Source: Aspidiotus rigidus
Taxonomy: Eukaryota; Arthropoda; Insecta; Hemiptera; Diaspididae
Assembly: GCA_035079385.1 (NCBI GenBank)
Contig: JAVHKY010000015.1
Coordinates: forward strand, 4,154,001 to 4,218,000
Length of the DNA stretch: 64,000 nt
Direction of reading: 5' to 3'
Of the stretch, positions 33,171 through 45,336 are shown piece after piece (the stretch's first letter is position 1; each line of letters opens with the position of its first letter). The notes beneath the pieces are model-generated. The model saw nothing but the letters and a program-made list of their open reading frames with translations. It searched no databases and was not told where the DNA came from. The translations under genes and the position numbers were made by a program.

Positions 33171-36100
33171 GACCCTGTACACCGCTTAGAAGGAGGAATT
33201 TGAAAAAATTTGAATCTCGGAACTTCTTTAGAGAGACTTGGCAAACACTTCGAGCTCCGAATCCCTATAGAAGAGGTATTTTGAAAAATATTATGAGCTC
33301 GGATCGCGATATCATCAAATGACTCGAAGAAATTTCGAAGTTTGACTCCTACAGAGGGCAGATGACGAAGCTATAGAAACTGTTATTCTTTCTGTTGGTG
33401 GAGTTTGTCTTGGGGCACATTTCATCTGGTAGGGGAAAGGGAATTCACGGGGCCTTTCCAGACGATGAAACATTAAAGTTCACTGATTTTAGGAGTCAGA
33501 AGAACGGTATGATGTTCCTAAGATTGTGAAGTTTCAGAGAATGACATCATTCGGGGCACTCAAAAATATATGCAGAACAAAAGACCACTACTCTAAAAAC
33601 GGCCGTCAGTTAATTTTGCTGCTGCGCGAGTCAAGATCAAGAAAACAGAATGCCTAACATGATAGATGATCACTCGTGCACCGATCGAAGATTAGAGGAG
33701 GATGTTGGTTGATCTATTTTGAAAGCCTGCAAAACTGCGCACTAATGAATGAGGACAGAAAATTCTAACGGACTCATTTAATTAGCCTCTCAGAAACTTT
33801 CAACGGAAGGGCTCTCCATTTTGCGCTCTAAGAAAGATTATGTTGATGACTGTTTCAACTTGAGTTTAAGACCTTACATGATATCAAAAATTTTGTTATA
33901 AGTATCAGGGAATTCAACGAGGAACGAAAAGACTGAAAATATAAAAAATAATGAGGCAAGTTGAGGCTGTTTATCCCAGCGAGGCATTGGCTGGACTGAT
34001 AACAGAGAGATAGGTTGTAAGGTAAAAGAACGCTTGGCGCAGTGTCGCCTCGATGTCTCGTGATGCTACGGGAAACAGGTTTGTACCTTACGACCAAAAA
34101 GTTATCTCGCTTTTATTAATCCAGCTATCGTATAGCGCCTTAGTCCAAAAGGTAAGACTTTTCCTCTTCTCCATCCAAAGTTTTTAATCATAGAAAAATG
34201 TGTGTTATAGCTTTGTAATGGCATGGAATTGCTCCTTTATAATAATTATGCTAAAAAAGATTTCTGCCTCACTCGCAAATAAATCATCTCACACCTCTCT
34301 CCTCTCCCCCTACTGAAACTTTTTTCGAATGTGATACTGTTGATTCGTAATTACGAGCTTCGAGTTCTGTCAGTGAAAATTTCCAGCTATATATCAACGA
34401 TCATAAACTCGAAACATTGCGTCAAAAACGCGAACGCTTCCCTTTCCAAAGTACTTCGTACTACAGGATTCGAATGAATGAATGAATGAACGCCTAATTG
34501 TATTTTTACAAATAAATTTTTCAATTTCCTTCGACGATCATCATTTTCGATTATTGATAGGTGCAGAAAACCGCGTACACAGACAGCAAAGTTCTTTCCC
34601 ATACAGAGAACTTTTCCAAAGACAGAGGGACGTCTCGAACGCACGATATAACTGTCTTTTATCAAAAGCGGAAACACTAAACTAAAATGTTCCAGTTTGA
34701 GTGACGTAACTTCCTGAAAAACTTTTTTCGACAATTTCGCTTCCTGTTCTTTTTTTTTTCCTCATTTGACTTCTCGTCGATTTCTTTTTTACTCTCGTAC
34801 GCGTGGTACACGGAACGCTTCTATTGTTGGCCGCATTTTCAATAGCTTTTGAACACAAGTTTTCGACGTATACGCGTCCAGTGGCGGTGATGTTGAATCG
34901 TTTTTCGAATATGGTCGTAAGAAATTTTACGATGCATTAAGAAGCAGAAAAGTATTATTGTCCGTATAGATTTATACCGAGTTTGTTCCTTCCATTCCAA
35001 GTATGGACTGATGTCCTGCGACATTTGCATACGAATATCGTTCATTCTTACCCCAGTTTGAAGATGAAAATCGATAGTCGTATAAAAGCGTATAGATTGC
35101 GAATTTCTGCTTTTTGGGTGCTGACGATAGAAAAATGTAATGATTTGACACATCAGGTTTTGTACTCGAGAAAAGAATAATTATACACTTCTTACCTAAT
35201 GTTGCACTATCACAATTTTGAGCCACCATTCTCATTTGTTTCTCTCCGGTTAGACTTCCGGGTCACTTGCCCTCTTGTTTTATCTGTACAAACATTACAA
35301 AAATGATTTAGAGGAAGGTTATTCATCATTAAAATTTGTCACATTACCATCCACTTGTTGTCCGCAGCGAAATACCAAAGTGATATCTCATAAAGTTTTT
35401 ACCAAATTTTCTTTCGCTCATTAAAATAACCGCTCATTTTATAACTGTAAACGGCGACAGTAAACGTTTTCTTCAGTATCATTTTGTACTTTCAGGCTCT
35501 TCAGTTTATGGTTTATTTGGTACTAAATAAAGCGATGTACCTCGAATTGAGCTCACTGTTACAGGCATCCCGAATTCGTGTAAAAAGTCTACGACATTTT
35601 AAAATCCATGAAACGTTATCGCCGGCCTATGGGTAATAAAAAGCGAAATTAAATTCACGGCGATTTTTACTGCGTTGCAAAGGTCGGGAAAATGTTAGCC
35701 TATTTCCGCCGCGTTCTTTTACACGCCCAGCAATAAACGCAGCTGCCCCACCGATAACAATGTCATAAATGACCCCTAATTTGTATAAAATTACCCTTAC
35801 CAGCGGTAGTAAATATAGTCGCGAAGAAAAAGTGTTGTTCATCTTTTGAAAAAACGAATATTGTTTACGAATTCGCTTAAAATGAGAAAATATTTAGTGG
35901 CGAAGATAATGCGAAACATTTAATGTAAAATGTACCATATAGGTACAGCTATATACGCTGCTGTACAGAAGAATAACCCAGCTGGTGCTGGTGGTAAATC
36001 TTCTCTACTTTCGGAGGCTGTCATTGTGTCCGCTGGAAGCGTACGTTGCATCGCGTTGGCGGTCATTGTGCCTGCTTATCAACCCCTTTATTAAAGTGTG

Positions 36101-36478
36101 TCAAAATATTGGTCTCACTTCTCGGTTCCATAGCACCGTTGCGAGTGTGATATGCGACAGACAGAGCGTGGGGATGATACTGAGAAGTGCAGCCTTGCAC
36201 TCGATTTTCACGTTTCACGACGAACGAACGTGTTGCTGAAACGAGTTTTGACCTATGAAGCAATGATACAGAAAAGACAATACATAACTCGATTTCCTCT
36301 CGGACTCTGAGATGTTTTATTCAAGTTTTCAACTTACAATATTCGTATTTATCCTAAATTAATGCCGACCTTCTGCCAAGCTTCAGAATATTGATATTCA
36401 AGAATTTCGGAGGGAAACTCTCTCGAAAATAATGGAAAACTAAAAAAAAAAAAAAAAAGAAAAAGAAAAAAAAAAGAA
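33171..36478. other. Mostly unique sequence; minor simple repeats
   Basis: 33180-33360 has weak repeats of GAAATTT, GAGCTC and GACTCC reminiscent of the 43-bp units of the AACAGGGAACCTGTT element. (GAAT)n lies at 34470-34489. The rest has no recognisable coding exon, tRNA or transposon end. 36441-36478 is an A-rich tract. Confidence 0.35.
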
Positions 36479-36535
36479 AACGACGGCTTCCTAAACAGAG
36501 TTGAACGTGGAACGTAAGGAGCCTGTTCTAGGGGT
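36479..36535 (-). repeat. AACAGGGAACCTGTT element, 3' tail fragment (copy d)
   Basis: On the minus strand it is the conserved tail: AGAACAGGCTCCTTACGTTC, then AACTCTGTTTAGGAAGCC and GTCG followed by a T-run. It abuts PLE-D sequence directly. Confidence 0.55.
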
Positions 36536-37125
36536 CACCGAACTCCCTCCCGACGAGCCCCCCTCTCAAAAGAGGTCAACGTCCAGAACACGACGGATTC
36601 GCCTACCATACCTCGGGAGACCTACAGAAAAACATTCCTCAAAGCTCCGAAGATTTAACTACCGAGTAGGCTTCTATCTAGTCAACACTTTGTCTAAGCT
36701 CTCCACCTTGAAGGATACTGTACCACCAATGGATAAGTCAGGCATTTACCGAATAACGTGTCGTGTGGTTCCTGCGATGCCCAGTACGTTGGCCAGACCG
36801 GCCGTTCCCTCCGTACTCGCTTCCGCGAGCATAAAGCAGCCATCTCCAATGGAAAATACTCTGCTTTTGCTGAACATTGCACGGATAAAAATCATCCCGT
36901 CGATAATGCCGTCATCGAACTCCTTCACAACGCCGATAAAGGTCAAAACATAAATCGTCTGGAAGAAACCGAAATCATTCGCTCTTCATCTACAAACTGG
37001 TCGACTCTAAACGACACATCATCTACCTTCCTTAATCCGTTCATTAAATTCTACTACAAATTTAATCAGCACTTCCTGCCTTGACCTGATCCCCTCGTTC
37101 AACTTTCTTTCATCTCCTCAAACAC
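36536..37125 (+). pseudogene. PLE-D C-terminal fragment (GIY-YIG endonuclease)
   Basis: 36590-36760 encodes RRIRLPYLGRPTEK and YLVNTLSKLSTLKDTVPPMD followed by KSGIYRI. After a frameshift near 36758 the frame continues CGSCDAQYVGQTGRSLRTRF, then REHKAAI and FAEHCTDKNHPV, ending at TGA near 37084. CGSC, QYVGQTGRSLRTRFREH and the later His/Cys positions identify a PLE GIY-YIG nuclease. It diverges clearly from families A-C. The RT domain is missing. Confidence 0.75.
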
Positions 37126-37186
37126 CGACATACTCAAAGGAGTAAAACAGACGGAGTAATTTAATTAAAGCCACAGAAATACAAAA

Positions 37187-37232
37187 GACACCGGAGCGCT
37201 TTCGATTAAAGAATTATTGTCGACGGGTGACA
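37187..37232 (-). ncRNA. Hammerhead-like motif, PLE-B copy 1
   Basis: Minus strand: stem I is GTCACCCG against CGGTGTC with one bulge. The core reads TCGACAA (TTGACAA in copy 2), so this copy has an extra change at U4. Then comes GAAA, stem III is the palindrome AGCGCT (37195-37200), then C17. Probably a decayed version of the copy at 41521-41566. Confidence 0.45.
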
Positions 37233-37281
37233 TGAAAGCAACTGAACCAACACCGGCCGGCAACAAATACTACCGAGGAAA

Positions 37282-38875
37282 TCATGACTGAACTAGCGAG
37301 TCATTACAATGTGAATCATACTCATAAACTAGTTCAATCAACCCCTCATCAGGTACGTACCTGTTGAGCACATTTAGGTTCTCGTTAATAATTTCAATAT
37401 GTTCTAACGCGGTACGTTTGAAAACCGAGGACTCTCTATGGAGGAGGGACTCAGATCCCTCTTTGAAACTATGGCCAGTGGTAATAAGATGGTCCACAAA
37501 TGCCGAATCACCCAATTTCTTCTTTTCCTACGCCTCCCTATGCTCACCTATTCTAATTTTGAGCTGACGTCCAGTCTCGCCTATGTAGATTCCATTACAG
37601 TCATTAAACTCCATTTTGTAAACCCCACTTCTTTCGACCAGTGGGATCGGGTCCTTCAGCTTAACGAACAGACTTTTTACAGTGTTAAGATTGTAATACA
37701 CTGGGCGAAACCCAAATGGGCGGAGGACACGACCTAAGTGGGAAGAGAATTTTCCCAAAAAGGGGAGCCTAATCCAACGTTTTCTACTATTTGACGCCGG
37801 ATTGCGGGAGAGGGAGGTAGTGGAATCAAGGCTTTTCCGAGTCAATTTTCTATGGACCATCAAGTCAATATCTAAGCTGACCTCATTCACTCTGGCCAAG
37901 TGCTTTATAGTCAAAAGCTCCTGTTGAAAAGCGAGGTGACCCAATGGAATACTAGTCAACCGGTGGATATAACTATTAAAACCGGCAATTTTGTGGGCAA
38001 CAGGGCAAAAAGATCTGCTGTGGACGGTAATATCGGTCGAGGTATCTTTTCTATATATGGCAAATTCATGGACACCTTCTCTATTAGAGATAGTAAGGTC
38101 CAAAAAATTAATAGATGAACCGCCTACTTCCAACGTGAATTTGATGGAAGGGTACAAACTATTGAGATACCTAAGAAACTCCAAAAGGAGATCTCGGTGA
38201 CCGGTCCACATGCACAACACATCATCAAGATACCTGTGCCAATAATGTATATGACCCAAAAACCCCTGACCCGAGAAAAAAAGATCGAGCTCAAATTTAG
38301 ACATGAAAACCTCCGAAATGAGGAAACCCAGAGGAGAGCCAATAGGGATACCTACCTCCTTCGGAAATTCGAAAAAATTCCCTTCAAATTTGCAAAAATT
38401 GGGAGACCAACAAATATTGAGTAAATTGAAAAATTCTGCCAGTTCTTCGTGACAGATATTAGATTGGACCAAGAGGTCTCCCATTATGCTGCATGGCAGT
38501 AGCTCTAGGGATACTCGGAAATAAGCCGACTACATCAAAAGAGCATAGGGTAGAATCAGGCGGAAGAATATCATCTTTAAGCTTATCAGCCAGAGAGATC
38601 GAATTCTTCACAGAGTAGGATGACTCAAATTCTACTCTAGATTTAAACCGACGGTCCAAAAATTTTTTTGCCAAGAAGTACGTGGGGGAAGACACAAAGG
38701 AAACGACCGGCCGCATCGGAGTGTCCTCCTTATGAACCTTAGGCAGCCCGTACAATAAAGGCGTCACAGGGTTGTGCTCAAGGAGAAATCTTTTAAGCGA
38801 AGGGGTTTTGATAAGTTCACTATTGTTTATGACACGTCTAACTTCTTTAACGTGATTTGGAAAGTTAAAATCCAC
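37282..38875 (-). pseudogene. PLE-B copy 1 RT and GIY-YIG coding region
   Basis: Open stretches 38875-38459, 38484-37528 and 37515-37282. Motifs are LLYGLPKVHKEDTPMRPVVS, CSFDVVGLFPSIP (motif A, Asp present), VGIPIGSPLGFLISEVFM, RYLDDVLCMW (YxDD type), SINFLDLTIS, then YKMEFNDCNGIYIGETGRQL (GIY-YIG) and the end PDEGLIELVYEY. The frameshift after AMQHNGRP is shared with the + strand copy. The catalytic residues are otherwise intact. Confidence 0.85.
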
Positions 38876-39283
38876 ATTTTCCTTGGCGCCACACTAGTCG
38901 GGAACGGCATAGACTTTGGAGACATAAGAGGACTTCTCCGTAACTACAATCAGCCTTAGTAATGGTTAAGCTCTCCTCCCTAACCTTCCTCTTAATCCTC
39001 TTAATCACCTCCAAAGCAAGATAATTTATCCGAGGGAGGGGGGGGGGGGGGGGGTATGACGAACAAAGGCAGCACAAGCTTACTGAGTATTGACCCCAGG
39101 CCCAATTTTTATTTCGAGGTCCGCAACGACTTGGCCAAAGTGTCAGCATTATTAAGAGGGGGTAACCCGAATTTTAAGCCCTTTTCCAAGAGATTCAACT
39201 CATTACTCTCAGTCTCAAACTCAACATTACTACAATTTATAATCCGTGGTACTGTTTTACTCCTTTGAGTATGTCGTCGTTGG

Positions 39284-39796
39284 ATGTCTTTGATCATAAT
39301 TTGGAGAACCGAATCAATTCTATTAATAACGATGATGACTGATGAGGCGTATTTAAGTTTCGAAACCAACGGTTGTCGTTTTGCGTTCCATATTTGGTTT
39401 CTGAATAAGTGTTTAAAATTGCATTTGAAACCCAAATTTATCAAATTCCGGTTTTTCTCCGATTGTGTTCAGACCACCAAGAAATTGGAGAAATTTCTGA
39501 CTGAAAAGTGGATCCGCACCGAGTTGCGGAGGTGGCATGGGAAGTTGAATATCACCACAAGGTTGAACTTGTTGGTCCATTCGAGACTCTCCGGTGTATT
39601 CTCGCCAGGTGAGTTGGATCTCTTTATTAAGTCGGTTAACCTTAAATGCCGGTCCTTTGAGGCTAAATTGAGACGTAAGAAAAATAAAAAGCTTAGCTCC
39701 CTCCAAAAATCGAATGCCTCCGCTGTCCAGGAAGTGAGTACTGATGTTAGCGTTATCCAAAAATTTTTACGGGGAGGAGAGCTTAACCATTACTAA
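39284..39796 (+). pseudogene. PLE-B copy 2 N-terminal domain
   Basis: Encodes FRFFSDCVQTTKKLEKFL, then EKWIRTELRRWHGKLNITTR and a Lys/Arg-rich tail (RRKKNKKLSSL). The same WIRTELRRWHGK block occurs in PLE-C at 54.8 kb, so this is the conserved N-terminal region of these PLEs. The frame closes at 39796 because of the internal deletion. Confidence 0.75.
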
Positions 39797-39876
39797 GGCT
39801 GATTGTAGTTACGGAGAAGTCCTCTTATGTCTCCAAAGTCTATGCCGTTCCCGACTAGTGTGGCGCCAAGGAAAAT

Positions 39877-41469
39877 GTGGATTTTAACTTTCCAAATCAC
39901 GTTAAAGAAGTTAGACGTGTCATAAACAATAGTGAACTTATCAAAACCCCTTCGCTTAAAAGATTTCTCCTTGAGCCCAACCCTGTGACGCCTTTATTGT
40001 ACGGGCTGCCTAAGGTTCATAAGGAGGACACTCCGATGCGGCCGGTCGTTTCCTTTGTGTCTTCCCCCACGTACTTCTTGGCAAAAAAATTTTTGGACCG
40101 TCGGTTTAAATCTAGAGTAGAATTTGAGTCATCCTACTCTGTGAAGAATTCGGTCTCTCTGGCTGATGAGCTTAAAGATGATATTCTTCCGCCTGATTCT
40201 ACCCTATGCTCTTTTGATGTAGTCGGCTTATTTCCGAGTATCCCTAGAGCTACTGCCATGCAGCATAATGGGAGACCTCTTGGTCCAATCTAATATCTGT
40301 CACGAAGAACTGGCAGAATTTTTCAATTTACTCAATATTTGTTGGTCTCCCAATTTTTGCAAATTTGAAGGGAATTTTTTCGAATTTCCGAAGGAGGTAG
40401 GTATCCCTATTGGCTCTCCTCTGGGTTTCCTCATTTCGGAGGTTTTCATGTCTAAATTTGAGCTCGATCTTTTTTTCTCGGGTCAGGGGTTTTTGGGTCA
40501 TATACATTATTGGCACAGGTATCTTGATGATGTGTTGTGCATGTGGACCGGTCACCGAGATCTCCTTTTGGAGTTTCCTAGGTATCTCAATAGTTTGTAC
40601 CCTTCCATCAAATTCACGTTGGAAGTAGGTGGTTCATCTATAAATTTTTTGGACCTTACTATCTCTAATAGAGAAGGTGTCCATGAATTTGCCATATATA
40701 GAAAAGATACCTCGACCGATATTACCGTCCACAGCAGATCTTTTTGCCCTGTTGCCCACAAAATTGCCGGTTTTAATAGTTATATCCACCGGTTGACTAG
40801 TATTCCATTGGGTCACCTCGCTTTTCAACAGGAGCTTTTGACTATAAAGCACTTGGCCAGAGTGAATGAGGTCAGCTTAGATATTGACTTGATGGTCCAT
40901 AGAAAATTGACTCGGAAAAGCCTTGATTCCACTACCTCCCTCCCCCGCAATCCGGCGTCAAATAGTAGAAAACGTTGGATTAGGCTCCCCTTTATGGAAA
41001 ATTCTCTTTCCAGTTAGGTCGTGTCTTCCGCCTATTTGGGTTTCGCCCAGTGTATTACAATATTAACACTGTAAAAAGTCTGTTCGCTAAGCTGAAGGAC
41101 CCCATCCCACTGGTCGAAAGAAGTGAGGTTTACAAAATGGAGTGTAATGACTGTAATGGAATCTACATAGGCGAGACTGGGCGTCAGCTCAAAATTAGAA
41201 TAGATGAGTATAGGAAGGCGTAGGAAAAGAAGAAATTGGGTGATTTGGCATTGGCGGACCATCTTGTTACCTCTGGCCATAGTTTCAAAGAGGGATCCGA
41301 GTCCCTCCTCCATAGAGAGTCCTCGGTTTTCAAACGCACCGCGTTAGAACATATTGAAATTATTATCAACAACCTAAATGTGCTCAACAGGTACATACCT
41401 GATGAGGGGTTGATTGAACTAGTTTATGAGTATGATTCACATTGTAATGACTCGCTAGTTCAGTCATGA
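39877..41469 (+). pseudogene. PLE-B copy 2 RT and GIY-YIG coding region
   Basis: Pieces 39877-40293, 40268-41017 and 41032-41469. Motifs as in copy 1: YGLPKVHKEDTPMRPVVSF, CSFDVVGLFPSIP, RYLDDVLCMW, then MECNDCNGIYIGETGRQLKI and ESLLHRESSVFKRTALEHIE. Frameshifts lie near 40290 (shared with copy 1) and 41017, and a stop follows the GIY-YIG start. Differences from copy 1 are a few scattered residues. Confidence 0.85.
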
Positions 41470-41520
41470 TTTCCTCGGTAGTATTTGTTGCCGGCCGGTG
41501 TTGGTTCAGTTGCTTTCATG

Positions 41521-41566
41521 TCACCCGTTGACAATGGTTCTTTAATCGAAAGCGCTCCGGCGTATT
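41521..41566 (+). ncRNA. Hammerhead-like motif with U3-A8 core, PLE-B copy 2
   Basis: Stem I: CCG (41525-41527) against CGG (41558-41560). The core is TTGACAA (41528-41534), so positions 3 and 8 are U and A instead of C and G, a compensated pair. Stem II is GGTT with AATC around CTTT. Then GAAA (41548-41551). Stem III is the palindrome AGCGCT (41551-41556), then C17 at 41557. Confidence 0.5.
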
Positions 41567-41620
41567 TTGTATTTCTGTGGCTTTAATTAAATTACTCCGT
41601 CTGTTTTACTCCTTTGAGGT

Positions 41621-44600
41621 GCGGACTACAACCAGCGCCTGTACACTATCACGGTTGGGAGGATGCGAGTGCTTTGATGTAGTAGGCCCAGATACGACTG
41701 TGATGGGATCCATCGGCCGGGCGCTTTGCAATGTTACTGCTCGGGCGGAGAATTCGCCGGTCCTCAATTTTTGACAGTCCAAGTATTTACCGTTACCTCT
41801 CCGTTGTGACCTGACATACATGAAACCGTCTATTGCCAATTTTGTTCCTACCAGTTTTGCCATTTCGAATGTGTGACGTTCAAGTGGAAAGTGTAACTGT
41901 TGCGCGTCGCGGTGCACCTTCTTTAATGAAATTGCTAGGGAGTTTTTTATCGGGGAATAAAATTAATTGCGTTAAAATGTTCCTTTTTTTCATGTCCTCG
42001 CTACACGTTCCTGTCGGACAAAAAAACTGTCGTGAAAAATAGATGTCGGGTACAAAATTTCGGGGAAACCAATGCCGGGGAAAAAATTTGTCGGAAAAAA
42101 AACTGTCGGGTTTTTTTTTCGGGATTTTTCAACAGAAAATCTTGTTTTAGGAGGATGTGGTGCTTATTGCTTCGAGTCGGATTTTCTCCAGTTTACATCT
42201 CAAATATCTCGGAGTCCTACGGAATAAGCTATCAAAATTTGTTATTATTAAGGAGTCGAGTTCTTATTCTATAGATATTAAATATCAAGCTTTCAAGGAA
42301 TTCCTGATGATATGCCTTCAGAGAAGGTCTCTCACAAAAAGCACGAGAATAGCTTTGAAGAATTCAGTCTACATCAATATTTAGGAGGGGATAAGTAAGA
42401 GGATCCTAATATCAATTTTACCGTTACGATTCTTTCGCAATTCTGACGCAGCGTTTCTCCGAAGACCCTGCGCGTAAGAACAACCACCAAATAGCGTTCG
42501 ATTAAAATGAGTAAGCAAATACGGGTTGCGTTCGGGGAAGTAAGTTCTAAATTGTGTTCCGTTTTCATAACATGCTATTTTCTATGACGGAATCGTTAAC
42601 TTAATGAAAATAAATGAGGTCGGTTTACACGACGCAGGGCTTTCGATTGCCTTTTGTCGGAGTAAGCTGCCGGCGCAACGTTAGTAAGCCCAATATTGTT
42701 CGACGTAACTCGCTGTAGGTTGTAACAACAAACGCCTTCATCATATGCATGTCACACCGTTTCTGCGCACAATTAACTCTAGATTCGTAGGCGGCTAAGC
42801 GTTCACAATAGCGAGTTGAATGTTTAAACTCGATCCTGCGAACAATTGACGTAGCGATATTGGAGTCCCTCAGCATCCCTTCGTCGTTTTCGTATTTACC
42901 CAACCCCCCGAGGTTCGTATCAAGAAGATCTGGAGCTCTACATCGAGTCTAGAGAGCGAGCGTCACCGAAAAATTCGTGAGTACACATCGACGGTAAAAA
43001 AACATCCTGCCGACAGTGACTTTCAGCTCAGGGAAGAATTTGTTAAGGATGAATGTTATTTAAAAAAAAAATTTTAGTCGAGATACAAATATTTGTTTTT
43101 TATAATTGAGATTTAGGTTTCATAAATTTTGTCGAAAATACTTTTTAGTACAGTCGATAGAGACGCCAAAAAAGTCAAACTGTGCATTTTGGGCCTGCAA
43201 ATTCGCCGTTCTGTAGGGACTTGATAAAATATTTGGCCTAAATTCCTGTACAGGTAAGACGTGACGTGATCATGGTAACTTGGAAAAATGTCCCCTGTGG
43301 ATAAGAAAGCAAAAGTTGGTGATTTGAAGGAGAAGGGAAGCAGGTTCATCTGCAGAAATCAGAGAAGGACAGCTGACCTAAAGTCGTAGCTCTCTTTCTT
43401 TTAGATTTGACGGAAATATCTCAGGTTTGCTATGTCTAAAAGTCGAGACTCCTCATTGCATGGCTCACGGAGCTGTGGCACGTTCTTGCCCTCTAAAATC
43501 AGTTTTTAGTTAGTTTCTCGGATTCTGTCAGGGCTACAGAAAAACTTTTTGCACAAAAAATGTTGCCTGTAAAATTTCCTACAAGATAAACTATTGAAAC
43601 TATTAGTTTAAAAATTTTTAATCGAAATTTTTTCTATGAAGTCACGCTGGGTACTATTTCTAATTTTCTTACATTTTCACCTTCCTCGAGAGTTTTTAAG
43701 ATGATGTTAGGTTTTCGCAAGATTTTCAATTTCTTATATTCGATACGTTGATTATTATCGTTATTTTTTAACTTATCATTTAAAACCGTACTGCTACCAT
43801 TAGAGACGTCATTAGAGAGTCAGAAAGCGAGACTTACTATTTGCTCAATGATAAATTATTGTGATAACTAAAGTGAAATCATTTAAGGCAGTTTTCGTTC
43901 ATTGAATAAACAGAAGGCGAATTTTTTTATCTTCAATATTAGCTGTCATCCGTTCGTTTATACGGTGTACGTAATTTTTTTTTTTTCTTCTTTCTGTACA
44001 CTATACTATATACATTTCTTTCTTCATTGCCAAAAGAACACGTTTCATGAACGTGTGGCTTAACTAGCTGGTGTTACGTATGCAGTTTTATTTGTCTTCT
44101 GTCGTGAAGGTAGAGGTGGTAATGTCGTGAGGAAACAAATAGAATACAAATAGTACTTGGGGTGTTGAGGTAGATTTACGAGTACGAGAAAGGATGGGGA
44201 AACATTATTGTATACAATACACAATATAAAAATTTAGCTTCCCAGTCGAGAAATGAATTATATTTTCAAAATCTTTCATCATATTTTTTGGATCAATGAT
44301 ATCGTCGTTAGTTTCAACACGGAGGTCTCGAAAATATTTCTCAATTATACATGGAGTAACTGGGGGAATGGAACTTATTTCTCTTTTGTTCTTAAGTCAA
44401 CAATATTTTTCCGCTCTGGCAGAACAAAGATAAATTAGTCTCATGAAAAAAAAAACAATATTATCCCTGTTATAAAAAAATTCTTGATGTTTGTCGATTT
44501 ACCAGAATTTTATAGGCCACATTGAAGACAGTCCTGTTTGAATCAGCAATCCAAAAACGTTACCGTGCGTCGCCTTTTTACCAGTTTTCAACTCCGAAAT

Positions 44601-45189
44601 CTTCCTCTTCTTAGCAATCAATGCTGAAACAGTCAAACGGTCCCTTCACCATCTACATTCAACAACCACTCACTTATTTCGAGTAATTATTATAGATTTT
44701 ATCTATAGTCATTTTCTGACTCTAGTTTCTTGGTTATATCTTCATAGCGTCACCAACTTTCCCGTCTGTCGTCTTTTTTCGTCGACGTCAACCTGACTCA
44801 CGTACGGAGAATAGAGACGTTAATATCATTAATACGCGACTCAATAAAGTTACGGTTCTGATTCATATTGTTCAAAATTTATAATAAATAAACAGTAAGA
44901 AGGCTATTAATAATTTTTTTTTTTTTTTTTTTTGAATGTTTTCCTTGTGACTACGAGCCATTTGAATAAAATAGGAGGAATAGTGCAGCACGTAACAGAT
45001 TAGAGAGTCTGGAACTAGAGTTTTATTATCGAAATTTTTTAGTCAGATGACTAGAGAACGTAAGAGCGGTAGAACAGAAAATAAAATAAAAATAAAATAG
45101 AATAAAATAAAATAAAAATATAAAATTAAGAAAAAATTGGTACAAAATAATATATCCGTAATGATAAATTTGTCGAAAATATAAATTTA
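41621..45189. other. Unique AT-rich sequence, no gene seen
   Basis: A T-rich low-complexity patch with CGGGGAAA and TGTCGG repeats lies at 42030-42125. Short poly(T) runs are at 43978 and 44918, and an (AAATA)n-like stretch at 45075-45125. ORFs such as 42625-42903 (minus) have no recognisable motif. Confidence 0.35.
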
Positions 45190-45336
45190 GATTAGTTCCG
45201 ACTTTCGAGGACTAGTTGTTCGACCGGTTTCGATAAATCTGGCGTCTATCATCATCAGGGGAGAACTGAATGAAAGCATTGAAACTGGTAAGGAGATGAA
45301 AGAAATAGAATTGATTCGGTTCTCCAAATTATGACC
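45190..45336 (-). mobile_element. PLE-B-like terminal repeat and N-terminal start, split by a LINE
   Basis: On the minus strand the sequence CATAATTTGGAGAACCGAAT is the PLE-B N-terminal start (HNLENRINSI). On the far side of the LINE, 48057-48092 continues it with AAAGACATCAAACGACGACA, matching the PLE-B leader at about 39258-39290. A hammerhead motif lies within. Only the end of the element is present. Confidence 0.6.
45212..45268 (-). ncRNA. Hammerhead-ribozyme-like motif with stem III ACCGGT
   Basis: Minus strand: AGTT (in CAGTTCTCCC) and AACT form outer stem I. The consensus core CTGATGA is complementary to 45252-45258. Stem II is GATAGA against TTTATC (six pairs, one wobble). Then GAAA (complement of 45228-45231). 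Stem III is the palindrome ACCGGT (45223-45228), followed by C17. All core positions are consensus; stem I next to the core is the weak part. Confidence 0.65.

Larger units (their letters stand above)
37134..39260 (-). mobile_element. PLE-B copy 1 (left arm of inverted duplication)
   Basis: Minus-strand PLE. From 39260 inward it encodes LLEKGLKFGLPPLNNADTL, then a G-run (39038-39054) that disrupts the frame, then VREESLTITKAD, the RT, the GIY-YIG domain, and a terminal repeat with a hammerhead motif ending CTCAAAGGAGTAAAACAG (37134 onward). From about 38986 outward it is nearly identical to the + strand copy. Inactivated by several frameshifts. Confidence 0.85.
39262..41620 (+). mobile_element. 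PLE-B copy 2 (right arm of inverted duplication)
   Basis: Begins with the end of a terminal repeat (TGTTTTACTCCTTTGAGTAT at 39252) and the N-terminal coding start (HNLENRINSI). About 90 codons are missing between VIQKFL and EESLTITKAD. From about 39770 it mirrors copy 1 out to the terminal repeat and hammerhead motif, ending TTACTCCTTTGAGG near 41620. The two copies are head to head. Confidence 0.85.

Noticed and set aside
34387..36263. Overlapping ORFs of 60-115 codons around 34.4-36.2 kb
   Set aside because: No motifs, overlapping on both strands, typical of chance in AT-rich DNA.
36694..36953. Minus- and plus-strand ORFs overlapping PLE-D
   Set aside because: Shadow frames of the GIY-YIG coding sequence.
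37330..37360. CTGATGAG on the minus strand (and + strand near 41398), resembling a hammerhead core
   Set aside because: It is the coding sequence for PDEGLIELVYEY at the PLE-B C-terminus; no GAAA or stem II follows at the right distance.
39335..39375. CTGATGAGGCG followed by TTTCGAAACC, hammerhead-like spacing
   Set aside because: Lies within the PLE-B N-terminal coding region; the would-be stem II strands do not pair and the matching PLE-C region lacks it.
42625..42903. 92-codon minus-strand ORF with mixed composition
   Set aside because: No recognisable domain, splice context or neighbouring exon; not strong enough to call.
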